Assembly: GCF_002910905.1 (NCBI RefSeq) | Contig: NZ_NEUE01000222.1 | Span: 1-40,016, forward strand | Direction of reading: 5' to 3' | Length of the DNA: 40,016 nt | DNA from: Streptomyces sp. SM11 | GTDB lineage: Bacteria; Actinomycetota; Actinomycetes; Streptomycetales; Streptomycetaceae | In this document: positions 33,273-40,016 of the stretch, piece after piece | How the letters are laid out: each line of letters opens with the position of its first letter | Numbering within the stretch: position 1 is the stretch's first letter | Notes under the pieces: generated by a model | Told to the model about the DNA's origin: nothing | What the model saw: only the letters and a program-made list of their open reading frames with translations | Databases searched by the model: none | Position numbers and translations under genes: made by a program

Positions 33273-34486
33273 CGTTCACTCGACGTGAGGCGCCGGGCGG
33301 TTCCGTACTGTCCGGCGTCCGCTCGTTCACCGGCACACAGCGCGCCCTGCTCGGCAGCGGATTCCTCGTCAACCTGATCAGCTTCTCCGTCTACCCGTAC
33401 CTGGCCATCCTCCTGCGTGACCGGATGTCACTCAGCATGGGCCAGGTGGGAGTCGTCCTCGGACTCGCCACCTTCGTGCAGTTCGCCGGCGGCGTGCCGG
33501 GCGCTGCCCTCGCCGAGCGCATCGGGTTCCAGCGCTGCCTTCTGATCTCGATGGTCCTGCAGACAATCGGATCCCTGGGATTCGTCGTCGGCGGTGCCTG
33601 GCCGGCGGTGACCATCGCCGCGCTGTTCCTGCGATCGGCTGCCACGGCTCTCTACTCGCCGAGCGTCAGAGGCTATACCGTCCACGGCGCGAGCGAGACG
33701 GAACGGCCACGCCTGGTGGCCGCGAGCTACGCAACGGGGAACGTCGGCGTCGCGCTCGGCCCCGTGGTCGGTTCCCTGTTCATCCACGAACCCGGCGGGA
33801 TGTTCGTCGCCGCCACCGTGCTGCACGCGCTCATGATGGTCGGCCATGTGTTCCTGCCCCGGGAGAGCAGGGACGAGCAAGAAGTGGTTGAGCCGCTGCG
33901 CCGGGCGCTCCGGGGACTCGCTGTCCTGCCCTTCGCCGTAACCGCTCTGACGCTCTACCTGCACATGCACTTCTACCAGTACCTGTCGTCCTACGCCGAG
34001 CACCGGGTCCCCACCGTGTTCTACGGCGCGGCCATGATGGGCTACTCCCTGGTGCTGGCCGTGCTGCAGCCCTTGATCGCCGACCGTGTCGAGCAGATGC
34101 GCTACACCAAAGCGATGGCGCTCGGCTTCGGGGGCCTGGCAGTCGGCATGATCGCGTTCACCGGTGGCAACGAGGTGGCGTTCGCCGTCGGCATCCTCTC
34201 CATCGGCGCTGGAAACTCCGTACTGCTCCTGAAGAACGTCCTCGAAGCACTCGCCCGCTCGAAACGCTCCCCAGCCGTGGTCTTCAGCCACCAGCGGCTG
34301 GCCGAAGGCGTTGGCGCCTTCCTCAGCGGGCTGGTCGGCGGCAGGCTCTACTACCAGTTCGAGACCGCTGGACAACTGCCCGGATTCTGGGTGGCCGTCG
34401 CCGCCCAGTGCGTGCTGATTCCCCCGGCCCTGCTGCTCATGTACCGCCGATTCCGGCGTCCCCAGCGTGAAAGGACAGGCTCGTGA
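33269..34486 (+). CDS. MFS transporter (second, 12-helix type)
   Basis: The 405-residue MFS protein starts at GTG 33269, overlapping the methyltransferase stop. Helices are regular, with motif-A-like GAALAERIGFQRCLL and a long central loop (PRESRDEQEVVEPLRRALRG). It is unrelated in detail to the DHA2 transporter at 10304. It lies between a methyltransferase and a monooxygenase under one promoter, so export of the second pathway's product is the likely role. Confidence 0.87.
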   Translation: MTFTRREAPGGSVLSGVRSFTGTQRALLGSGFLVNLISFSVYPYLAILLRDRMSLSMGQVGVVLGLATFVQFAGGVPGAALAERIGFQRCLLISMVLQTIGSLGFVVGGAWPAVTIAALFLRSAATALYSPSVRGYTVHGASETERPRLVAASYATGNVGVALGPVVGSLFIHEPGGMFVAATVLHALMMVGHVFLPRESRDEQEVVEPLRRALRGLAVLPFAVTALTLYLHMHFYQYLSSYAEHRVPTVFYGAAMMGYSLVLAVLQPLIADRVEQMRYTKAMALGFGGLAVGMIAFTGGNEVAFAVGILSIGAGNSVLLLKNVLEALARSKRSPAVVFSHQRLAEGVGAFLSGLVGGRLYYQFETAGQLPGFWVAVAAQCVLIPPALLLMYRRFRRPQRERTGS

Positions 34487-35643
34487 TGAACCCCGCAGAC
34501 GCTGTCACCACCGCCCGCGCCGTCGCCGAGCGGTTGCGGAAGGACGCGGTCGAGAGACAGCACGCCAACCAGCCGCCGCTGGCCGAGATCCAGATGCTGC
34601 GCGAGAGCGGGCTGCTCGCCGTCGATCCCGACGACCACCGCACGACGCACGCCGTCACCCGGCTCGTGTCCGCCGGCGACGCCTCGATCGGACACCTCCT
34701 CGGCTATCACTACCTGCACCTGTGGCGTGCCTCGCTCTACGACAACGACGAACTGGCGCGCTCGCTGCGGCAGGATGTCGCGGCCGACCAGTTGTTCGTG
34801 GCGGCCGTGAGCAACCCGCGCGACACGATCGTCGCCCGCGAGACCGGCGACGCGCTCTCGATCTCCGGCCGAGGCGCGTTCGCCACCGGCTGCGCCGTCG
34901 CCGACCGCCTCTTCGTCAGCGCGACCCGCGCCGATCGCGCGGCGCGGCTCGTGGTCGTAGCCCGTCGCGGAGCAGGCGGCGTCTCGCACCCGTCGGACTG
35001 GGACAACCTGGGCCAGCGTCTGAGCGCGAGTGGGAGCATCGTCTTCGAGGACGTCCGAGCCGACCCCGGTGATGTGCTGGGCACGTTCCCAGCCGACGAG
35101 GACGATTCGAGCACGCGCTGGCTTCGCCTGTCACTTGTCTCCCTGGCCTTCCAGGCGGTGCTCACGCAGGTCCTCGTCGGTATCAGCGAGGGCGCCCTTG
35201 CCGAAGCCGCCCAGTACACACGCGAGATTTCGCGCCCCTGGCCGGCAAGTGGTCTGGAGAACGCCGTCGACGACCCGCACATCCTCGCCGGGTATGGACA
35301 CCTCGACGCTGACCTTCGTGCAGCACAACTCCTCGCCGACGAAGCGACCCGTGCCTTCTCGGACGCCGACGCAGCCGGTCTCGCGCTGACTTCGGCCGAA
35401 CGTGGCCGGGCAGCGCTGGCTGTCTCCGCTGCCAAGGTGATGTCCTCCCGCACGGCTACGGAGACAACCAGCCGCATCTTCGAACTCACCGGTGCTCGTG
35501 CGACGGCATGTTCCTCAGGTCTGGACCGGTTCTGGCGCGACGCCCGTACGCTTACGTTGCACGATCCTCTCGTGTACAAGGAGCAGGAACTCGGCAATTT
35601 CCGTCTCACCGGGAAGACTCCGCGGATCACCGCGTACAGCTGA
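34486..35643 (+). CDS. Acyl-CoA-dehydrogenase-fold flavin monooxygenase (DszC/SfnB-like)
   Basis: A 385-residue protein with the acyl-CoA dehydrogenase fold. Features of the flavin-dependent oxygenase branch are WDNLGQRLSASGSIVFEDV in the middle and DRFWRDARTLTLHDPLVYKE near the end (the HDP motif of DszC-type enzymes). The acyl-CoA dehydrogenase catalytic Glu signature is not seen. Members use reduced FMN or FAD to oxygenate S or N atoms, including amine N-hydroxylases of Streptomyces. Here N-hydroxylation of a peptide amine to make a metal-binding group is a plausible role. No flavin reductase is adjacent, so one must be supplied from elsewhere. Start ATG 34486 or GTG 34483; both overlap the MFS stop. 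Confidence 0.82.
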   Translation: MNPADAVTTARAVAERLRKDAVERQHANQPPLAEIQMLRESGLLAVDPDDHRTTHAVTRLVSAGDASIGHLLGYHYLHLWRASLYDNDELARSLRQDVAADQLFVAAVSNPRDTIVARETGDALSISGRGAFATGCAVADRLFVSATRADRAARLVVVARRGAGGVSHPSDWDNLGQRLSASGSIVFEDVRADPGDVLGTFPADEDDSSTRWLRLSLVSLAFQAVLTQVLVGISEGALAEAAQYTREISRPWPASGLENAVDDPHILAGYGHLDADLRAAQLLADEATRAFSDADAAGLALTSAERGRAALAVSAAKVMSSRTATETTSRIFELTGARATACSSGLDRFWRDARTLTLHDPLVYKEQELGNFRLTGKTPRITAYS

Positions 35644-36096
35644 GGACGCTCTGTCTGCCTGAGCTGACACTTTCGGCGAAGTGTAGGAGGTTCCTGAACT
35701 TGAGTTGCAGCACGGGTTTACCTATGGCTTCGGATCGCTCCTGGGCGTGACGGTGGCCGTGTTCTGGCAGCCGACGAGGTGCGTCGAGCGCGTTGTCTGA
35801 CCCGGTTCTCGCACCGGGTGTGAGCCGCCCACGTGGGGCTTGGCCCTGATGCTGCCTCACTTCGTGCCGGACGAGTGAACCGGTCGCGGTGTTCTCCGGA
35901 TCGAAGTCCGTAGTCCAGGAGGCCGGAAAGTAGGTTTTGCCCCGGTCATCTCCGAGGCCAACCGTGACCGATGGCTGTCCGATGACGCAAATGCGGAGTG
36001 CGTGGCGATCCATGAGCCGCCCGCAGAGGATTTCTGACCTGCGGCTTCATGCATGCGCCAGGCTTTGGCGGCTTCAGCCGGGGCCTCGACGGTGGA
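35644..36096. other. 453-base stretch with no recognised gene
   Basis: It holds only a weak hairpin just past the monooxygenase stop (ACACTT...AAGTGT near 35667-35684) and a minus-strand reading frame (36013-35627) without recognised similarity or a good ribosome site. GC is slightly lower and codon bias weaker than in the neighbouring genes, which suits degraded or mobile DNA at the island border. Confidence 0.5.
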
Positions 36097-36165
36097 CTAG
36101 TAGGGCTTGGTCATGTGTCGTTTGTGATGGCGTGTCTTCTTGATCGGTCGTGTCGTTGATCGTGT

Positions 36166-37434
36166 GTGCTGGGTGAGGAGTTGGCTGCGGTCCGGTGTGA
36201 TCTGGAGGACTTCGCGGCGGAGATGTTCGAGCCGTTCGCGCGGGCGGATCAGCGCCGGTGGGGCGGGGTCTATCTGCGGGGCCTGCTGCTGGACGGCTGG
36301 CGTAAGTCGGTGGAGCCGATGGCCGCCCGCCTGGGTGAGGAGGGTAACCGGCAGGCGCTGGCCCACTTCGTGACCTCCAGCCCGTGGGATGCGGCGCATG
36401 TGCGGGCCCGGCTGGCCTGGCGCATGCAGCCGGTCATCAAGCCCACCGCGTTGGTCATCGATGACACCGGCTTCCTCAAGGACGGGGACGCGTCGGCGTG
36501 CGTGAGCAGGCAGTACACCGGCACGGCGGGCAAGGTCACCAACTGCCAGGCCGGGGTCTCGCTGCACCTGGCTTCCAACGGTGCCTCGGCGGCGGTGAAC
36601 TGGCGTCTGTTCCTGCCCGGGAGCTGGGATCCCTCCTCGTCCAAGGCCGATCCGGCCAAAGTGGCCCGCCGTGACAAGTGCGCCATCCCTGCCCAGGTGG
36701 GCCATGTCGAGAAGTGGCAGCTGGCCCTCGACATGATCGACGAGACGCGGTCCTGGGGTATCGAGGTGCCCCAGGTCATTGCCGACGGTGGCTACGGGGA
36801 CACCGCCGCCTTCCGGCTCGGCCTGGAGACACGCGGACTCGACTACGTGGTGGGCATCTCGACAACAACCACCGCACAACCCGAGGATGCACGGCCGTCG
36901 ACCCCGACCTACCTCGGCAGGGGCCGACGGCCGGTCCCTGCCTATCCCGAGTCGGCACAGTGGGTGAAGGACATGGTCATCGCGGCCGGTAAATCTTCCG
37001 CGCGGCCGGTGCAGTGGAGGGAGGGATCACGGCCGGGCAGCGGCCGCAGCGGGCACAAACGCATGTACTCCCGCTTCGTTGCCCTGCGGATCAGGCCCGC
37101 CGGGCGCGAGATCCGCCAGGCCACGACCACCGCCGACCTTCCGGTCCGCTGGCTGCTGGCGGAGTGGCCGGCCGACCAAGACGGGCCCGTGCAGTTCTGG
37201 CTCTCCAACCTGCCCGAGACCACCCCGTTGCCCGTCCTCGTGCGCACCGCGAAGCTCCGCTGGCGCATCGAGAACGACTACCGCGAGATGAAACAGGCCC
37301 TCGGCCTGGCCCACTTCGAGGGCCGGACCTGGCCAGGCTGGCACCACCACGTCACCCTCGTCTCGGTCGCCCACGCCTTCTGCACCCTGCAGCGACTGAG
37401 CCTTTTCCATCCTCACCCTGAGCTGGTCAGATGA
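36166..37434 (+). pseudogene. IS701-family transposase, 3' end disrupted
   Basis: GTG 36166 begins an IS701-type DDE transposase: FARADQRRWGGVYLRGLLLD, first Asp in VIDDTGFLKDG, second Asp in VIADGGYGDTAAF, and Glu in WRIENDYREMKQALGLAHFE. IS701-derived coding ends at about 37397. The last dozen codons (to the stop at 37434) come from the inserted element. The catalytic triad is intact, so residual activity is possible, but the native C-terminus is lost. Confidence 0.82.
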
Positions 37435-37666
37435 AGGGTGAGGACGGCTTGGACGAGGCTGGTGAGCCGGGTGGTCGAGCACCGCAGTTTGCGCAGGAGC
37501 AGCCAGGACTTGGAGGTGGTCACACCTGTTCGGCGAGGGCGCGGATCTTGGTGTGGGACCGGTCCACCGCCTGCTGATCAGCGAAGGGGATCTCCCGTCG
37601 CCCCCGGTACGGGGTGCAGACCACGTCACCGGCACTCCGGTAACCCTTGTCCGCCCAGCAGGTCAT
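37428..37666 (-). pseudogene. Inverted 3' fragment of an IS5-type (DDE_Tnp_4) transposase
   Basis: Read on the minus strand this matches the 3' third of the transposase at 38036: CWADKGYRSAG, then DRSHTKIRA, then, after a frameshift, SWLLLRKLRCSTTRLTSLVQ. A premature stop in the first frame and a frame change show decay. It diverges enough from 38036-38800 to be a separate related copy and not a recent duplication. Confidence 0.75.
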
Positions 37667-37728
37667 GTATCAGCCCAGCCGCCAAGCTCTGCAATCAGGT
37701 TGGCGGGGGTTCAATGGCCGCCAGGGGT

Positions 37729-37926
37729 TCAGCTCGAGGCCTTGCGGTCCGTGAACCAGAGGGCTGCTCCTGCTGCGGCAACTGCGAGGCCCAGAAGCAG
37801 GAAGGGGAGGCCCGGACCGGGAAGAACGTACATCGCTGCTCCGACCAAGATGAGGGCGATGCCGATCGGCGTCACCACAACGCCGGCGCGGGACGGGGAC
37901 ATGCTGGCTGCTTCTTTCTTGCTCAT
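37729..37926 (-). CDS. Small two-helix membrane protein (PGPGW-like), passenger in the nested IS
   Basis: A 65-residue protein from ATG 37926 with GGGAGGG upstream. Two hydrophobic helices surround YVLPGPGLPFLLLGL, which recalls the PGPGW putative transmembrane family; the tail is WFTDRKASS. The function of that family is unknown. It lies between two transposase copies and is not IS-encoded machinery, so it looks like captured cargo. Confidence 0.65.
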   Translation of the reverse strand: MSKKEAASMSPSRAGVVVTPIGIALILVGAAMYVLPGPGLPFLLLGLAVAAAGAALWFTDRKASS

Positions 37927-38035
37927 CGAGCCCTCCCTCACGTGATTGCAAGCTCGGCGGCTGGGCTGACAACGTGGTGAAGCCACTGATAGATGGGTTT
38001 TCGACCAGGAGAACCGTCTCCACCAGAGGCTTCAC

Positions 38036-38800
38036 GTGCTTGTTTACCCGTCGGGCGTCGACGTGTCCAGTTCCGCCCTTCGCTTCCTCACGCAGCAACT
38101 GCGGCGCCACCGCCGCGCGATCGGCTCCCGGTGGCGGCGCCTGAGCGCCGGCCGTCAGTCACTACTCACCCTCGCCCATCTGCGGATGGGACACACCTAT
38201 GCCCAGCTCGCGGCCGGGTTTGGCATCGGCACCACGACGGCCTACCGCTACGTCACCGAGGCGGTCGGGCTCCCGGCCGCTCTCGCCCCGAGCCTGGCCG
38301 ACGCGGTGCGGACCGCATCGACGAAGGCGTACCTGATCCTGGACGGCACCCTCCTTCCTATCGACCGCATCGCCGCAGACCGGCCGTTCTACTCCGGCAA
38401 ACACAAGAAGCACGGCATGAACGTCCAGGTCATCGCTGACCCTTTCGGCCGGCTGCTGTGGGCCTCACCGGCCCTGCCCGGCGCCGTCCACGACATCCGG
38501 GCGGCCCGTGAACACGGCATCGTCGACGCTCTCGCCGAGGCAGACATTCCGTGCTGGGCCGACAAGGGATACCGAGGCGCCGGCGGCACGGTCCGCATCC
38601 CGTGCTGGGGACGGTGGGAGACCCTCTCCGCAGGCCAGCAGGCTGTGAACCGGTCCCACGCGAAGATCCGGGCCCCCGTCGAGCAGGCCGTCGCCACCCT
38701 CAAGTCCTGGCGGCTCCTGCGCAAACTGCGGTGCTCGACCACCCAGATCACCAGCCTCGTCCAGGCCATCCTCACCCTTCATCTGACCTGCTCAGAGTGA
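38036..38800 (+). CDS. IS5-type transposase (DDE_Tnp_4 domain)
   Basis: The 254-residue protein starts at GTG 38036. An N-terminal helix-turn-helix (GHTYAQLAAGFGIGTTTAYRYV) precedes the DDE domain: Asp in LILDGTLLPIDR, Asp in PGAVHDIRAAREHGI, and Glu in RAPVEQAVATLKSW. It appears intact and should mobilise the 37398-38815 unit. Confidence 0.85.
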   Translation: MLVYPSGVDVSSSALRFLTQQLRRHRRAIGSRWRRLSAGRQSLLTLAHLRMGHTYAQLAAGFGIGTTTAYRYVTEAVGLPAALAPSLADAVRTASTKAYLILDGTLLPIDRIAADRPFYSGKHKKHGMNVQVIADPFGRLLWASPALPGAVHDIRAAREHGIVDALAEADIPCWADKGYRGAGGTVRIPCWGRWETLSAGQQAVNRSHAKIRAPVEQAVATLKSWRLLRKLRCSTTQITSLVQAILTLHLTCSE

Positions 38801-38967
38801 GGATGGAAAGGGCTCACTGAAAAGATCCCCAAAAGAGACGGCGTCGGCCTGAGCCTCTACCGAGTCGTCCGCGAACTGCAGATACTCCTCGCGACCTGGA
38901 CCGGCGCCTGCCCCACCTGTCACCGCGACATGCCCGACCCCGCACCAACATGACCAAGCACTACTAG

Positions 38968-40016
38968 TGTCTCGTGATCCTGATCGTGTCAGTTTGAGTT
39001 GTTATTAACGAGTTTCTTCATGTTGGTCTGGACGACGCGGACCTTCGCGAGGATCTCTTCGGCGGACGCGGTCCAGGTGAAGGGATTCGCGTCCTCGTTC
39101 CAGGAGTTGATGTAGTCGCGGATCTGCTTGACCAGGACGTTGACGCTGGAGAACGTGCCCCGGCGAATGGACTGCCGAGTCAGGATCCCGAACCAGATCT
39201 CGATCTGGTTCAACCATGAGGAACCGATGGGAGTGAAGTGGAAGCGGATGTGGGGGTTCTTCTCCAGCCATGCCTTCACCTCCGGCGTGGTGTGCGTGGA
39301 CAGGTTGTCCAGGACGACATGGATCTCCTTGCCGGCGTGCGGCTTGGTCGCCTTCTTCAGGAAGGCGAGGAAGCTTGCCCCGTTCCGGCTCGGCCTGCAC
39401 TCGCCGGTCACCTCACCGGTATGGACATTGAGGGCGGCGAACAGATTGGTGGTGCCGTGCCGTACGTAGTCGTGGGTGCGCTTCTCGCCCGCGCCGAAGG
39501 TGACCGGCAGTACCGGCTGGGTTCGGTCCAGCGCCTGTATCTGCGTCTTCTCGTCAATGGACAGCACCACCGCGCCGCCGGGCGGGGCCAGGTACAGGCC
39601 GACGACATCGGCGACCTTGTCCGCGAATGCGGGGTCCTTCGAGATCTTGAAGGTGCCGTTCCGGTGCGGCTTGAGGTTCTCCTCCCGCCAGATGCGGGCG
39701 ACGTAGTGCCAGGACACCGAGATGCCCTCGCGCCGCTTCATGTGATTGACCAGCGTCCGCGTGGACCAGTGGGACAGCCCCGATTCCGTCGGCGGGGTTG
39801 TCTTCGTCAATGCGATCACCCGGGCCCGAGTGGTCGCGGGGACCTGATCGCGTCCGCCGCCGGGTTTCCGGGAAGCCAGTTGGGCAATCCCGCCCACGAG
39901 GTAACGGGCCTTGGCGCGGTCCACCGTATTCGGTGCGACTCCTGCGAGTTCGGCGATGTCCTTGCGTCGCCGCCCCTCGGCCGTCCACAGCACCAGGCGG
40001 GCCCGCAGAGCGGCAT
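38968..40016 (-). mobile_element. IS630-family element, partial at window edge
   Basis: It begins directly after the IS701 CTAG border (GTGTCTCGTGATCC onward, next to a TA dinucleotide, the usual IS630 target) and runs off the window. It contains the IS630-type transposase at 38989-40016. Confidence 0.7.
38989..40016 (-). CDS. IS630-family transposase, 5' end beyond the window
   Basis: The minus frame is open to the last base (AALRARLVLW...), so the N-terminus lies outside. Visible parts are a helix-turn-helix (RKDIAELAGVAPNTVDRAK), a winged region, and the DDE_3 triad: Asp in VVLSIDEKTQ, Asp in HVVLDNLSTH, and Glu in SSWLNQIEIWFG. This order and spacing are typical of IS630/Tc1-mariner type transposases of actinomycetes. 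The C-terminus ends in an Asn run (LVNNNSN). Confidence 0.9.
   Translation of the reverse strand, partial: AALRARLVLWTAEGRRRKDIAELAGVAPNTVDRAKARYLVGGIAQLASRKPGGGRDQVPATTRARVIALTKTTPPTESGLSHWSTRTLVNHMKRREGISVSWHYVARIWREENLKPHRNGTFKISKDPAFADKVADVVGLYLAPPGGAVVLSIDEKTQIQALDRTQPVLPVTFGAGEKRTHDYVRHGTTNLFAALNVHTGEVTGECRPSRNGASFLAFLKKATKPHAGKEIHVVLDNLSTHTTPEVKAWLEKNPHIRFHFTPIGSSWLNQIEIWFGILTRQSIRRGTFSSVNVLVKQIRDYINSWNEDANPFTWTASAEEILAKVRVVQTNMKKLVNNNSN

Larger units (their letters stand above)
37398..38815 (+). mobile_element. Nested IS5-type element with long inverted ends and a passenger gene
   Basis: The element is flanked by ACT on both sides (37395-37397 and 38816-38818). Its terminal repeats start GAGCC(T/C)TTTCCATCCTCAC and stay similar for well over 100 bases, because the left end contains an inverted, decayed copy of the 3' part of the transposase gene found at the right end. 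Inside are a small membrane gene (37729-37926, minus) and an intact transposase (38036-38800, plus). The layout is that of a small composite or chimeric transposon. Confidence 0.72.
36097..38967 (+). mobile_element. IS701-family element interrupted by a nested IS
   Basis: Ends 36097-36115 and 38949-38967 are near-perfect inverted repeats (TAGGGCTTGGTCATG against TAGTGCTTGGTCATG) inside CTAG duplications at 36097-36100 and 38964-38967. The transposase gene (from 36166) is broken near its 3' end by the insertion at 37398-38815. After the insertion, the remaining IS701 3' region is recognisable (38819-38952, encoding LSLYRVVRELQILLATWTG in one frame). Confidence 0.82.

Noticed and set aside
35627..36013. 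Possible 128-codon minus-strand gene
   Set aside because: No ribosome site, no recognised similarity, mixed codon bias, and overlap with the monooxygenase 3' end.
1..40016. CRISPR arrays, tRNA or rRNA genes, riboswitches
   Set aside because: No regularly spaced direct repeats, no cloverleaf sequences and no recognisable riboswitch cores were seen on either strand.

Overview
The window is high-GC actinobacterial DNA, almost certainly Streptomyces: GTG starts, GTGA/ATGA stop-start overlaps, strong GC bias at third codon positions, and IS701/IS5/IS630 elements of Streptomyces type. It reads as an accessory island. The left edge has an IS701-family transposase end, an IS5-family element and a truncated thiI remnant (1-2342). 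The right edge has an IS701-family element broken by a nested IS5-type element, then an IS630-family transposase running off the window (36097-40016).

Between them lies a gene set built around copper and isonitriles. 2597-4115 (minus): an ECF sigma factor resembling mycobacterial SigC, downstream of a His-rich membrane protein. 4412-8305: copper handling (a Cys-rich mini-protein, CopZ, a small Met/His membrane protein, CopA, a PCu(A)C-like protein). 8570-9217: a DJ-1/PfpI protein closely resembling isonitrile hydratase. 9401-20850: one long plus-strand run with an Asp/Asn-hydroxylase-type dioxygenase, an MFS exporter, a KAS III, an ACP, and then the five-gene isonitrile lipopeptide cassette in the same order as M. 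tuberculosis Rv0097-Rv0101 (oxidase, FcoT-type thioesterase, acyl-ACP ligase, ACP, C-A-T-R NRPS; ScoE-D-C-B-A). 20859-23727: a siderophore-type ABC importer. 23837-29233: an Opp/Dpp/Nik-type ABC importer. 29332-35643: a second, unrecognised biosynthetic module (ATP-grasp ligase, two paralogous methyltransferases, a dipeptide-epimerase-like enolase-superfamily enzyme, an MFS transporter, a DszC-like flavin monooxygenase).

The most notable feature is regulatory. Nine upstream sites share the form (G/A/T)GGAAC-N17-CGAC(T/A/C)N, always with exactly 17 bases between the boxes. They precede the His-rich membrane protein/sigma pair, the copA unit, the isonitrile hydratase, the main isonitrile operon, both ABC importers, the ATP-grasp gene, methyltransferase 1, and the methyltransferase 2/MFS/monooxygenase operon. 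I infer a single ECF-sigma regulon that joins isonitrile chalkophore synthesis, uptake, turnover and copper handling to a second peptide-type pathway. The family assignments are solid; the products, the inducing signal and the sigma-promoter pairing are inference.
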